DNA of 64,000 nt, from contig NC_081180.1 of NCBI RefSeq assembly GCF_029867415.1, positions 240,129,088-240,193,087 of the forward strand, in the 5' to 3' direction. Source of the stretch: Vicia villosa. Lineage: Eukaryota > Streptophyta > Magnoliopsida > Fabales > Fabaceae. The notes under the pieces were generated by a model that was given only the letters and a program-made list of their open reading frames with translations, had not been told where the DNA came from and searched no databases. The position numbers were made by a program, and so were the translations under genes. Below, one piece after another: positions 34,598 to 45,228 of the stretch (the first letter of the stretch is position 1; each line of letters opens with the position of its first letter).

Positions 34598-35284
34598 AAG
34601 AGTTGGTGAATCAACTCTAATCACTGCAGCAAGTCCTGGCATCCAGCGACTGTCAATTTTCTAAAATTTTAATTTTCTTAAGAAAATAATATCAATCTCT
34701 TAATCCTAGAGTAATGGACCAATTCAATAGTTTGAATTATTTTACAATTCTCAATAAACACATTAAACACATCTTCAATCATGTCGAGATTACATAGATT
34801 TAGTCTTTGCAGAAATCGTAAGCCACTTGGAACCTCTGGTAATTGGATCACACAATTAATGAGTTTTAGTGTTTTTAACTTTTGTAGTGCGGTAAAAACA
34901 CTAAATTCTATTGTAAAACAAGATTGGTGAAAATGCAATTCAAGATCTTCTAAATATTTTTGAATGAAAATGTGTAATCATCTTCTAAGAAAAGTTTTAA
35001 TCCCAATAGGATTAGTATGTAACTGAAATATTTTAATTTCACTATCTTTGTGTGAATTAAATACATGATCAACTATTGTCGCCAATTTCAGTTGATTGTA
35101 TCGTAAATAAAAATCTAAATCAAATAATAAATGACTATTATAACACCATGGTATTTTGTACCTAGTTAGATAAAAATGAGGAAATAATAATTGCATCTTT
35201 GATAGTCAAGAAAGTGAAAATAGATTGAATAATATCCTCTGTAAGATTATTAGGTGATTGGTTTTGATTTTCTAAAATTACCAT
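34598..35284 (-). pseudogene. F-box pseudogene, 5' part (exon 1 homologue)
   Basis: The start ATG is at 35284 and the first codons read MVILENQNQSP and LTEDIIQSIFTFLTIKDAI, matching the F-box of the gene at 9.93 kb. Then a stop near residue 40 and a frameshift. Two other frames continue the same alignment: 35196-34978 (YLRYNQLKLATIVDHVFNS, IKIFQLHTNPIGIK) and 34938-34678 (LHFHQSCFTIEFSVFTAL, LNLCNLDMIEDVFNVFIE). Homology ends near 34598 within exon 1. The corresponding 3' exon lies 19 kb away at 15.1-15.46 kb, so one gene copy has been split by transposon insertions. Confidence 0.85.
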
Positions 35285-36050
35285 TGATAACAAGACAAAA
35301 GAAAATATTGAAAAGAAAGAAATAAGAACAATTTAGGATTGTTAAATTATATAGACTTGAATAAAATTGCGGAAATGAGAGGTAGTGTTTCTTATAAATA
35401 GTGTTTAAAGAAGACTAATTTGACATTGTTGAACTTGTAAAATTGTGAACATAAAGAGTCAATATAAATAAAGATAAATTTACATGAAAAGAAAAAAATT
35501 ATAAAATATAAAAAATATATTAAAGGTATAGTAAATGATGTAACATTTGAATCTTACCTACATTTTGGTTGTTTGTTCATTGCACATGCATTAGTATTTA
35601 GCTACTAATTTACTAAGTTGGAATTAATTTTAATTTTATCTATTTAACCAAATTTGAAATTGCCCTAGAATATGGTTGTTAATTATTCAGTGGATATGTA
35701 TGATTTGTCTAACATTTTATCATTTTCTAACATTTAAATGGATTAAATTATTGCTTTTTTAACAAAACGTTAGAATTTAAAAATAAATGAAACATGATGA
35801 ATGATTTTTTTAAGTCAGGAGGGATGTTCTTAAATGATTCCATCCTAAGTTCATTAACCATTTGAATTCATATGTCAAATTTAAAAATTGATTTCTATAT
35901 GTGCATCAATTAATTTTTAACTTCTTCGTTTACATATAAATCGTAAGTCAATCTATATCACTCTAACTTACGTTTCATTGTAGTAGCCCAAAAATGGGGG
36001 AAAATAAATCATCAAAATATAATTAATGAGAAAACAAAATAAATTTTAAT
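35285..36050. other. Upstream flank of the F-box pseudogene with shared repeats
   Basis: Diverged copies of the repeats that flank the intact gene occur here: the ~110-bp family near 35560-35710 ('ttagctactaatttactaagttggaatta') and a trace of the ~230-bp family near 35825-35890. The duplicated unit therefore reached beyond the coding region. No other gene seen. Confidence 0.5.
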
Positions 36051-38586
36051 GTTATTGTAACATCCTGATTGTGATGTTTTATGTTATTAATTGGGGAACT
36101 TATTGTGATGTTTTAAAAGTGATAAGGGTGTTGGAAACCAATGATGTATTGTAGATTATGGAATTAGGAGGTTAAGTTGTAAAATAGACATTTTTTCCTT
36201 AAAATAATATTTTGGTCCCTTCACAAAATGTTTATGGAATCTTAAGTAAAGTTTGCACTAATTTATATTTAAGTGATGTTATTTATTGTCTTGGACCATA
36301 ATTAGTATTTAATAAACTATTGCCGAGTCTTCACCCACCTTCCCTAATTTTTCTCCATTATTCCCTCAAGAATTGAGATACTTTCCAGAAGCAGTATTGG
36401 CTATATATTGACAGTTTTCCATCAGTTTGAGCATCCAAGTTCATACGCACAAGAGCAAGTTTAGTTTTAAGCATAAATTTACTTTTCAAAGTGGTAGAGC
36501 TTTCACAGCAGGAGACTACCATAGCATTAGTTTTAGGTTTTCATCTGTAAGCGTGGATTAATTTAACCATGCCGGCATATTAGAATTTTATTTGCAGAAT
36601 TATTCTAGATTTTATTTTCAATTCTACTACCATGTTCTTTAAATTATATTTTCCTTGGTTTCATAATTTTATTCCAACTATTAACATAATAATGCTTATG
36701 TTGTTGGTGGCTCGTATTAATGTTGTACATACAATAAATTAGTTTAAAAACTTAAGTGTTTTTATGTTTATAATTAATAATTATAATTGCATGTTTGTTT
36801 CAAAGTATCACAACATGCTCATGGTTCACTATTTTTTAATGCTTCTTTTTTAAAATGAATCTCTTTGACATCCTCAATAACTTCTCTTCACAAGTCAATA
36901 GCTAATTATTCATGGAAAATCATCAAAGATGCAGAAGCATTATAGGTTATTTTGTGGATTCAAGTGAATTTTGTCCAACTTACCAAGATCATAACTCCTT
37001 CAATATTCAACATTTTTTAGTGCTTCTACTTGCACAATGTCATTCATGATGTTCTCTACAGTTTTATGCAAAGATCAAAAGCTAAAAGTTCTTGGAAGGC
37101 TATCAAAGATTTGAAAACATTATAGGTCTTTTTGAGGCATTTTGTACTTAGAAAAATTCTAAGTTTTAAGCGTTGCTTTTGTACAAACTTTCAGATGCCG
37201 TAACTTTTCCACAAGCAACCAAATGCAACATTTCTTGTCACAATGTACTCTTTGTAATAATTTGATTATATTGCAAAAATAATGGGATCTTAAAGCCTCT
37301 TGTACAAGTTACCACACAAGCTAGAAGATGGTCACTTGAAATCTGAGTTTGCACTTCGGTCAGAATATTTGATCAACTTAATCCACTTAATTGATCAAAT
37401 TAGCATGTGTTTTGGATTCAAACATGATTAGGGATGTATTAGGAAACACTTTGACTCATAAAACACAAATTTTGGATGTGTTTTGATCACCCTTGAGTTA
37501 CACTTTGCTCACTTGAAAACTTCACACAGATTGGATCATTTCAGCAGCATTTCACACGCTTGAAACTTGCACCACACTCCCTATAAATAGAGTATCATAC
37601 CAGTTTCATTTAATTCCCAAGCTTTGAGAGCAAGAAAACCTCTTCCATAACTTCAATTTTCTTCAAATTTTTGTGAGATCATATTTTTAGTTAAATCCTT
37701 CTCAACCCAAACTCTTGATCCATAAAACTTCCTGGACATCTCCTGATGATAACACAATAATTCCCTAGCCTTGAGGTGCACTAAATCAGGCTAGCCAAGT
37801 CCAATATCATAGCATTTCGATATCACTTTTTTCAGGTAGTTAGAGAACTCCATTTGCTGCAAACCCAATACCACAATGTAGACCTTGGCTCTATGATACT
37901 AACTGTATCCCTAGTTTTCATTTCTATGTTGAGTTGACCATTTAATTTCAAAATTCATTTTTAAAATATTTCATGTATTTCTTAAAATTCATCTTTGCTC
38001 TCTTCAAATAAATGAATGATAAGCACATGGTTGAATTTGTAGCAATGAAATGATTTGAATGATGATGGTTTGGTGACCTAAGGTTGCAAATTAACCAAGC
38101 TTCGGTGAAGCTTAGCAGAGAAGACGGCCAGAGCTATATTAAGGTGGTTGATATGATTTAAATGCTTTGGCCAATCAGAACCCGTCATTTGAAATGTTTT
38201 CATTTCCTATCCTTTTTCCATATCTAATGTGATTTCTTAATTAAATGCCACCATGGAGGCGCACCTTGAGCCACTGGATTGGACATGTCAATTAATGAAC
38301 TTTGATCCCACGCTCCTTGTTTTTTCCAGTTTATTTTCTTTTTCTGATTTTAGTTTTTATTTGTTTTATCTTTAAAAGTTCATATATAATTCATTTCAAC
38401 TCCAAAAATTCCCAAAATATTTTCTAAAATTCTATTTTCATTTTCTTCAAATGATTTTTATTTTTGAGATTTTATGTTTTATTTTCTATTTTTCATCTAT
38501 TTTCTCCTTTTTGCAAGTATTTTTAATAGTTTCAAATTACTTTTATGCATTAAATTTTTTTTGAAAACTTGATTATATGATCTTAT
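36051..38586. other. Anonymous DNA, probably retroelement LTR remains
   Basis: No coding frame is credible. The text style (long T/A-rich prose, a consensus TATA box followed by leader-like sequence at 37.58-37.7 kb) resembles long plant LTRs in plus orientation, but I could not find terminal TG/CA pairs or target duplications. The stretch ends at an assembly gap. Confidence 0.4.
37581..37592 (+). promoter_or_regulatory. TATA-box candidate (LTR-like promoter)
   Basis: CTATAAATAGAG is a near-perfect plant TATA box, followed about 30 bases later by 'tttcatttaattcccaagc' and a leader-like stretch with no gene downstream. I interpret it as a retroelement U3 promoter. Confidence 0.35.
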
Positions 38587-38686
38587 NNNNNNNNNNNNNN
38601 NNNNNNNNNNNNNNNNNNNNNNNNNNNNNNNNNNNNNNNNNNNNNNNNNNNNNNNNNNNNNNNNNNNNNNNNNNNNNNNNNNNNNN
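38587..38686. other. Assembly gap of 100 N
   Basis: Exactly 100 ambiguous bases. A round length is the usual placeholder for a gap of unknown size, so distances across it are unreliable. Confidence 0.97.
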
Positions 38687-39934
38687 GTGTTAGTGTTTTG
38701 GCCAGGTTGATGCATGTGAAAATAGGAACTTGTGGCGCGCACGAGTGGATGAAAAGAAGCCGGGAAAGCTGATTTTAGAGGTCAACACGGGCACCCGTGT
38801 GTAGCAACACGGCCCGTGTTGAAATGTGGCTGGAAACGCAATTTTGGAGCTGAAACAGAGCATCTACACGGGCACCCGTGTTCACAGACACGGACCGTGT
38901 GGAAAAGTGGCCAGAAACAAGTTTTTGAATCAAGAGGCAGACGAACAACACGGGCACCCGTGTGCAGCAACACGGCCGGTGTTGATGATGCGTGCTGATT
39001 ATATGTTTCTATGTTTTCTTGCTCCAATGTGATCATTAAGGGTATTTTTGGTATTTGGCTTCAACCTGAATGGAAGAGAGATTATAAAAACAACTTTAGG
39101 GCAAGAGAGAAGGGACTTTTTGACAGATTAGAGAAAAGAATACAAGAGAAGATTGGAGGAAGCAAGAGTTTGGGAGAGAAGAAGATCTTCATGACCGGAA
39201 GCAATTGAAGATTCAATCTCCTCTAATTTCTTGTAATGTCTTTATTCATTATCGTGTTTTCTTTGAATACTATGAGTAGCTAAACCCCCCAATGCTAGGG
39301 GGGTGGCTCTGATTTAACTTTGTAATGACTCTGAGTTTGCAATTGCAATAACAATCATGTTTTTAATTGTTGATTTATTCTCTTGATGTTTCTAATGCTT
39401 TTCCTTTCGGACAAATTGGAATTGATCTATGATTATCATTTAGGAGGACCACCATTGATAATGCTTTCATGAGAATATGCTATAATAGATATTACCTAGG
39501 ACTAGGAATACCTTATAGCAACCGGATATTCTTGATAACTAATTGCTTGATTTCATCGTAAATTTCTAAGGACTTAGGGTTTAGGATGAAGGATCAAAGG
39601 TTTTTTCACTAAGGACTTAGGATCAAACAACCTTAAGAACCGGTAATTGATTATTGAAAATAAGTTGTTGCAATAGAGAATTCAGAGTTGTTACATTGTC
39701 AATCATCCACTATCCCTAGCATGTTACTCATATTTGTTAAAAAGTCAATTTCATTTACTGCTTATTTTACTTTTCGCTAAGTGACAATCACCAAACAAAA
39801 CCCAATTGAAGTTTTTGTTTAATTGAACCTTGAATTGAACTCATTATTCCTGCGCAGTCCCTGAGATCGATATTCGGGGAATTTTCCCTATTATTACAAG
39901 AGGCAAAATAGTACATTTGCTATTTTACCGATCA
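38687..39934 (+). mobile_element. LTR of the same family as the solo LTR at 50.75 kb (partial)
   Basis: Shared landmarks in the same order: three ~73-bp units with CACGGGCACCCGTG, 'ctatgagtagctaaacccccc', 'ttcctttcggacaaatt', 'gcgcagtccctgagatcgat' and the end 'gtacatttgctattttaccgatca'. The element ends CCGATCA at 39934, as the relative ends CGATCA at 52178. The start lies in or before the N gap, so solo versus full-length status cannot be decided. Confidence 0.7.
38790..38990. repeat. Three ~73-bp units with nested CACGGG/CCCGTG palindromes
   Basis: Each unit has 'acacgggcacccgtgt', then about 8 bases, then 'acacgg.c.(g)gtgt', then about 40 bases of spacer. Each core can fold on itself. 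The diverged equivalent in the 50.75-kb LTR uses GGGCGCC in place of GGGCACCC. Confidence 0.8.
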
Positions 39935-39956
39935 ATACAAAGCATGCAAGAAATCT

Positions 39957-40050
39957 TCTATCAAGCCTTTACTCATCAATTGGCCAAACATCGCAAAATC
40001 TACTATCTACTATCTACTATCAAGCCTTTACTCATCAATTGTCCAAACAT
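39957..40050 (+). repeat. 60-bp direct duplication
   Basis: 'tatcaagcctttactcatca' occurs at about 39959 and 40019, followed by 'attg.ccaaacatc.caaaat' in each, with a (CTACTAT) run between. Confidence 0.85.
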
Positions 40051-40063
40051 CCCAAAATACCCT

Positions 40064-40180
40064 TCCCTTTTTTTTTTTTTTGAAATCTTGGTATCCGGCC
40101 TTGCGGCCGACTAATCCAAGAGGGACCAATCCCACCGTCCACTAGCGGGGGCCCCGTCCAAAAGACCTACTTTTCTCATT
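40064..40180 (-). mobile_element. Possible 3' end of a non-LTR retroelement (A-tailed)
   Basis: The minus strand reads GGACGGGGCCCCCGC, TCGGCCGCAAGGCCGGATACC, AAGATTTC then about 15 A residues (plus-strand T run 40066-40081). A GC-rich body with a poly-A end inside AT-rich DNA suggests the tail of a LINE or SINE-like element. No target duplication or pol III box was found. Confidence 0.35.
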
Positions 40181-43100
40181 CCAAGCGACAATTGTTCCAA
40201 TGTGATTGGTCCAAATTAATTTATTCAATTTCCCTCCAACATATGTGCACCACCTGTCCATGCTTCATTGGTTCAAATTAAACACTCTTCCCCATTCCAT
40301 CATAGCATCTGTTTCTTCAGCTCTCACTCTATCTCTTTCTCTGCTCTCACTTCGACAAATTCTCTCTCTACTCTCACTTTACCCTTCAAACCCTAGTGGT
40401 TTCTTCACTGTGCCTCATGTTCCGGCGCCTTAATCTCCCCCTTAAATTCATTCTACAACTCATCAGATCTAGCTAAGAAAGCCACAACAACGAAAAACCA
40501 TACTCATCCTAACTCAGTGAAGCATACATCAACAAATCAAGAAGTTCGTAAAAATCAACATCAAAATCGTGTGCATTGATGATTCATCATCACCGTCGTC
40601 ATCACCATCGTAGGAGAAAGTCGGTGTATCTCTGATTTAACATAGCACAGGATTTTTAGATTTTTTCTGATTTTCAATTTTAGGGTTTTGATTTTTCTGA
40701 TATTTCTCTGTTTTGTCTTCAACAGTGACTTTTTTCTTGCAAAGTTTTTGTTTTTCCTCATTCAACATTAAACTCAAGGTATGTTCTTCAATGATCTGCG
40801 TTTGACCGTGTTGGTTTTAATGTATTTCATGTTTTATAAATCTTCCACTGTTTTGCAGTTTGGATATGTGTAATCATTTTTCATGCTTTTTAGCTCTTCA
40901 TTTTTCATGCCTATTACACCGAGTTTTCATGCCTTTTACCTATTAGACCGAGTTTAATGAGTAAAGATGAAATCTTTACATACTTTTCTGACTTTTAATA
41001 CTAATTGTCACTGTAATGTTATATGGTAAGATACTTCGTTGTTGTTGTTGATTTCTTTCTAATTGTAATCAATTGAATAGATGAAGATTTATAGGAGAGA
41101 CGAACAATTACACGATTTAAGCTGATGGTGAAGGTTTTCGGTAAGTTGACGATGGTGGTGTCTTGGACTGCAATGACATTTCATGCGCAGATCCGATGAC
41201 GACATCAAAAAAGACAGTGATAGAGTGCGGTGTTGGTTTGTCAAAAATGTCTGAAGTTGTGTCATCCGCCCTGGTTTTAAGGAGGTAGCTTTCAATGTCT
41301 GATCATAACTTCTAAAATTAATTGAGAGTCTGTTGGATGCATAGTATGGTTTAACATTGTTGTTTTAATGTTTCTGTTTTAACTTTACAGTTTAATGGTG
41401 ACACATATTTTGTGTAATGAGTAACTTCAAATCACAGTACATCAATATTTCACATGAAGTTGCATGTCGAGCTTCTAAGTACTCCTTTGTTGAGCTTCTA
41501 ATCGACTCATAAAATGTGTTTTTGTGATGGTGGAACTGATTCTTGCAAATTCTTGCGCATAACTACATCAAGTAAGCAGAATAATGGTGTTTGCAAGGAA
41601 TGCCTTATTTCTTTAGTTGTGTTTATTCTATTTTGTTTGATAATTACATATATTGCTTTTATCCTTGGACATGATATAACCTTGAAAACAATTTGTATTC
41701 AACAATATCTTGTAATTTCAGGTGTTCATCTCGTCATTTGTTTGGTTTCAAGCTGATTAAAGTAATTTTGATTAATGACTGCGTTAATATCCGTTGACAA
41801 CTGTGTAATTGTTGACGATGACAAGGTTATACCCACGGGAAGGAATCGAATTACTAAGACACGAAATGTAATCTATTCAGGGTTACATTTTAGTTTTGAT
41901 ACATGATTGGAAGCACCTCATTTCTTAAACCTTAGTCTTTTAAGATATAGAGACATTAATATTGCTAAATAATTCTCTATTCTTATTACTTAGTCACTAT
42001 TTTACAGACTACAGGACACGCAAAAATGGAAGTTGTAGACATGCATCTAGAACAATGGCAGAAAATGGACTTTCAATGGACTTCCAAATTCTTACTGACA
42101 TAAATTTAATTTTGTTTTATGCTTCTGTACTATTTCAAAGCATGAGATTTGGCAGAGATGCATCTATTTACTCCTCAGCCTTGACCGAAGTAGGGATTTG
42201 GAAATTGAATATGTACACCATTTGGTTGTCGCCTGTTTAGAATTGATTACACCGTTCCATCAATAAACCGAGAATTTGGAACGGTTTTTCTTGGTGACTA
42301 TAGTGTTGCAATGCTGATGTGCAATATATTTGACATCCATGTTGATGACAATAATTAGCAAGTATTTTTTACTGTAGTTTTCTCGAACTCTTACTTTATG
42401 ATCCAATAACTATAGACGTTGGTATTCTACTTCCATTTAAATTAACAAGATATCATGGTTTTGGAATAGTATGGAAACTAGAGAAATGTAGTTGTCATTC
42501 CTATTTATATAATTGAAATCCGCCATGACTGAATTGTATATGATTTTAGCGTGATCACAGGTTACAGGTGTTGTCGAGGCATCCTCCAGGATAGTTTAAT
42601 GGGTTTGTTAGCGGAACAGTTTAATCTACATGTTGAATTCTTTTTACACAAGGCTCAGTTTTTGTACAAGTTGTCTTCATCTGTTTTTTTCACCACTACT
42701 ATGTCAAACGGTTAACTATTTGTTCAATTTTATATTGCATGTTTTCCTAATTTCGCCCTGCATGTTTCCCATTCATGAATTAAGACTAGCACACATCCTG
42801 TTAATATATATAACTTGATTATGATAGAAAATTAAATAGCACTGTGTTGACAACCATAACACATTAACTTGATTAATGTATACCACATTAACTTGGTTAA
42901 TGTATATAACTTGATTAATATATTCAAATTGACACATCACTTTGTCATTTATCTATTTATGAATTTGAACTATCACATTGTTGTCATTTATCCTGTCATA
43001 GTTATATATACTTGGTATTACCATCACCAGGGGCGGCGCTAGGCATGGCTGAGGAATTCAATTGCACCCCCTATATTTAATAAGTTAATAATCCTTTTTG

Positions 43101-43516
43101 TTATTTTTATATTACTATTGTATAGAAGTATAGAACTATAAATTTCCCAAAAAGCAAAACCAAGAATCATTTTATATACTTTAACATGTTGACCTTTGGC
43201 ACACAACCACTAAATTGGCATTGTTGTTATCAAATAATGTATAAACAAAGTGTATTATGTGTTCCTAATTAATATTTCATAATTTTGTGTAATATTATAA
43301 AATTAATGTTCAATTAATTCTTCATTGTGGTTATTGGCTTATGGGAAATTTATGTTTATATTGTGATCCTTTCATGTCTAAATTTTTCATTAATTTTATA
43401 TTCATTTCAAAATAATAATTTAAGATAATAATTTTACTCGTGCGGACGAACGGGTCTTGACCAATCTTACACTTTTTTTTGTGGATCATTATTTTAGCTT
43501 AGAATCTAATTTTCAT
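40181..43516. other. Anonymous region without a supportable gene
   Basis: Pyrimidine-rich leader-like sequence (40310-40420, 'ctctcactctatctctttctct') precedes scattered short open frames of 60-95 codons on the plus strand (for example 41514-41756 and 41962-42240). None has recognisable domains or splice links I could defend. It could be a decayed gene or a non-autonomous transposon. A hAT-like end is noted at 43028. Confidence 0.4.
43028..43043 (+). mobile_element. hAT-like terminal motif
   Basis: CAGGGGCGGCGCTAGG resembles the terminal inverted repeat of many plant hAT elements (CAGGGGCGGAGCTAGG type). No inverted partner, 8-bp target duplication or transposase was found, so only one end is proposed. 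Confidence 0.3.
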
Positions 43517-43527
43517 ACTACTAATAT

Positions 43528-44608
43528 GTTATTATTTTTTTTTGAATCAAATATATATATATTACCACAAAAACTGTTATGTACAAAGTGGTGATCAATA
43601 GATCCAACCAATCAAAAAACCTATTACATCATCAAATGAACTACATGGTCTCTAAGCTTCTTAGACAACCAGCTTCTGTATACAATATTATCTATAATAC
43701 TGTGAACTATATCAGTGTGAGTCCCCTTAGCAAAGACTATGTTATTCCTTCTATACCATAAGCCATAGACAGTTTCAGAGAAAGCAAGTTTTAAGAGGCT
43801 GGCCCTCCAACTTTTCTTAGTCGCTTCCTTAGTGATCCACTTCAATTCCTCTTTCCAGGGGAGCGGTCTGTGAGCATAATCGATCCAATTCAGAACTTTG
43901 CACCACACATCTTTGTTATCCCTGCATTCAAAAAACAGGTGAGCAATAGACTCATCATCCTCCTTGCATATACTGCATATGCTATCAGTGATCAGATTGA
44001 ACCTCCTAAGTCTATCTTTAGTTGCCAATTTCTCATGACATAGTATCCATGTAACAAAATTAGCCCTAGGTCTCGCCAAGTTTCGATGAAATATAGTCCT
44101 CCAATCAACCTTCTGTTCATGACCAGTCATTGCATCATACATCATCTTCATCTGGAATTTACCCTGGCTAAGTAATCTCTCCCAAATTTGTGGATGTTGC
44201 AGTACCTCACCTCTTGCATCCATGATCCTCTTAATCACCCAAGAACAATCTTTGCTAATAATTGCCTCCATAGCATTGTTATTTTTCAAATAATACATAT
44301 GGACCCACTTGACCCACATGTTGTCAGACTTTTTGCACAAATTCCATAAGCACTTTATCATGGCAATGTTGTTCCACATCTGAAGGTCCAGCAGACCTTG
44401 TCCCCCCTGAGCTTTTGGTTTGCACAGTGTCTTCCAAGCCACAGGGCTTTTCCTGCTAGCATTAACACTACCATTCCAGACAAACATTCTACACATATTA
44501 TTGATTTTCTTGATTACAAACTGAGGCAATGGTAGACATTGCATCCAGTATTGTGTTATAGCCAAAATTACACTCTTAACAAGCAGCACTCTACCAGAAT
44601 AGCTAAGA
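43528..44608 (-). mobile_element. 5'-truncated L1-type LINE with 11-bp target duplication
   Basis: Minus-strand insertion of 1,081 bp ending in an A run (plus-strand T run at about 43534-43543). ACTACTAATAT flanks it at 43517-43527 and 44609-44619. It is a different LINE lineage from the one at 11.4 kb, judged by protein sequence, and has a single long open frame. Confidence 0.8.
43624..44608 (-). pseudogene. LINE ORF2 C-terminal fragment with zf-RVT, uninterrupted
   Basis: An open frame of more than 320 codons (formally starting outside the element at 44625) ends at 43624. In order it reads YSGRVLLVKSVILAI, MCRMFVWNG, SPVAWKTLCKPKAQGGQGLLDL, DWRTIFHRNLARPRANFVTWILCHEKLATKDRLRRF and the zinc-binding CSICKEDDESIAHLFFEC, all typical of the post-RT part of plant L1 ORF2. 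The RT catalytic core is missing, so it cannot be autonomous. The absence of internal stops suggests a relatively recent insertion. Confidence 0.85.
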
Positions 44609-44619
44609 ACTACTAATAT

Positions 44620-45228
44620 ATGCAATTTATATATGCATTTTGGTCAAATTTCTCTACTTTACATTTTTCTTATCGTTTAAATACTACATCACAAATAATC
44701 CACTCGGGCGATAACACGGGTCTCTGACTAGTTCTATATTAAATGATAATTCCAATCGTGAACACAAGCATGCAAGAAATTCAAATTTCAATTCTTTACA
44801 ACATAATTAATAACGTGATTAAATAAACCTATGAAGCATGCAATTTTATATGAAATGATAATTTCAACCGTGAATACAAGCATGCAAGAAATCTAAACGA
44901 GCGAGTACAAATGCAATAAACCTATGAAGCGTGCAATTCTATATTAAATGGTAATTCTAACAGGGAACACAAGCATGCGAGAAATCTAAATGAGAGAGAG
45001 AGAGAGAGAGAACCAGGATTTATACTAATTCAGTAATATCATTCTTGCAAACACCAAATCCTGTCTCCGATGATAATCATAAAAAAAATTGTATCTTTCA
45101 TTATATTTGTTGATTCAGGTTTCTGTTTCAATAATTTAATTGCAACAAAGATACATTATAACCATTCAATTTATCCTCTTCTTGCTCATTGATTGACCTT
45201 GTCTACAACTAGCTCCTCATCCACTTTT
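44620..45228. repeat. Intergenic DNA with three diverged ~100-bp repeat units
   Basis: 'tatat(t/g)aaatg.taatt.caa' followed by 'acaagcatgc.agaaat' occurs at about 44733, 44845 and 44939. An (AG)n run follows at about 44993-45012. No gene seen. The five bases before 45229 would be one target site of the gypsy element below. Confidence 0.6.

Noticed and set aside
38775..39036. Frames on both strands near the N gap, and an 81-codon frame across the N run
   Set aside because: They come from the CACGGG/CCCGTG repeats and the ambiguous bases. None is a gene.
41962..42240. 92-codon plus-strand frame as a possible gene exon
   Set aside because: No domain, no convincing splice partners and no codon or motif support. 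Kept as anonymous DNA.
43028..43510. A complete hAT element
   Set aside because: Only one terminus-like motif is seen. No inverted partner or 8-base target duplication was found, so only the motif is listed.
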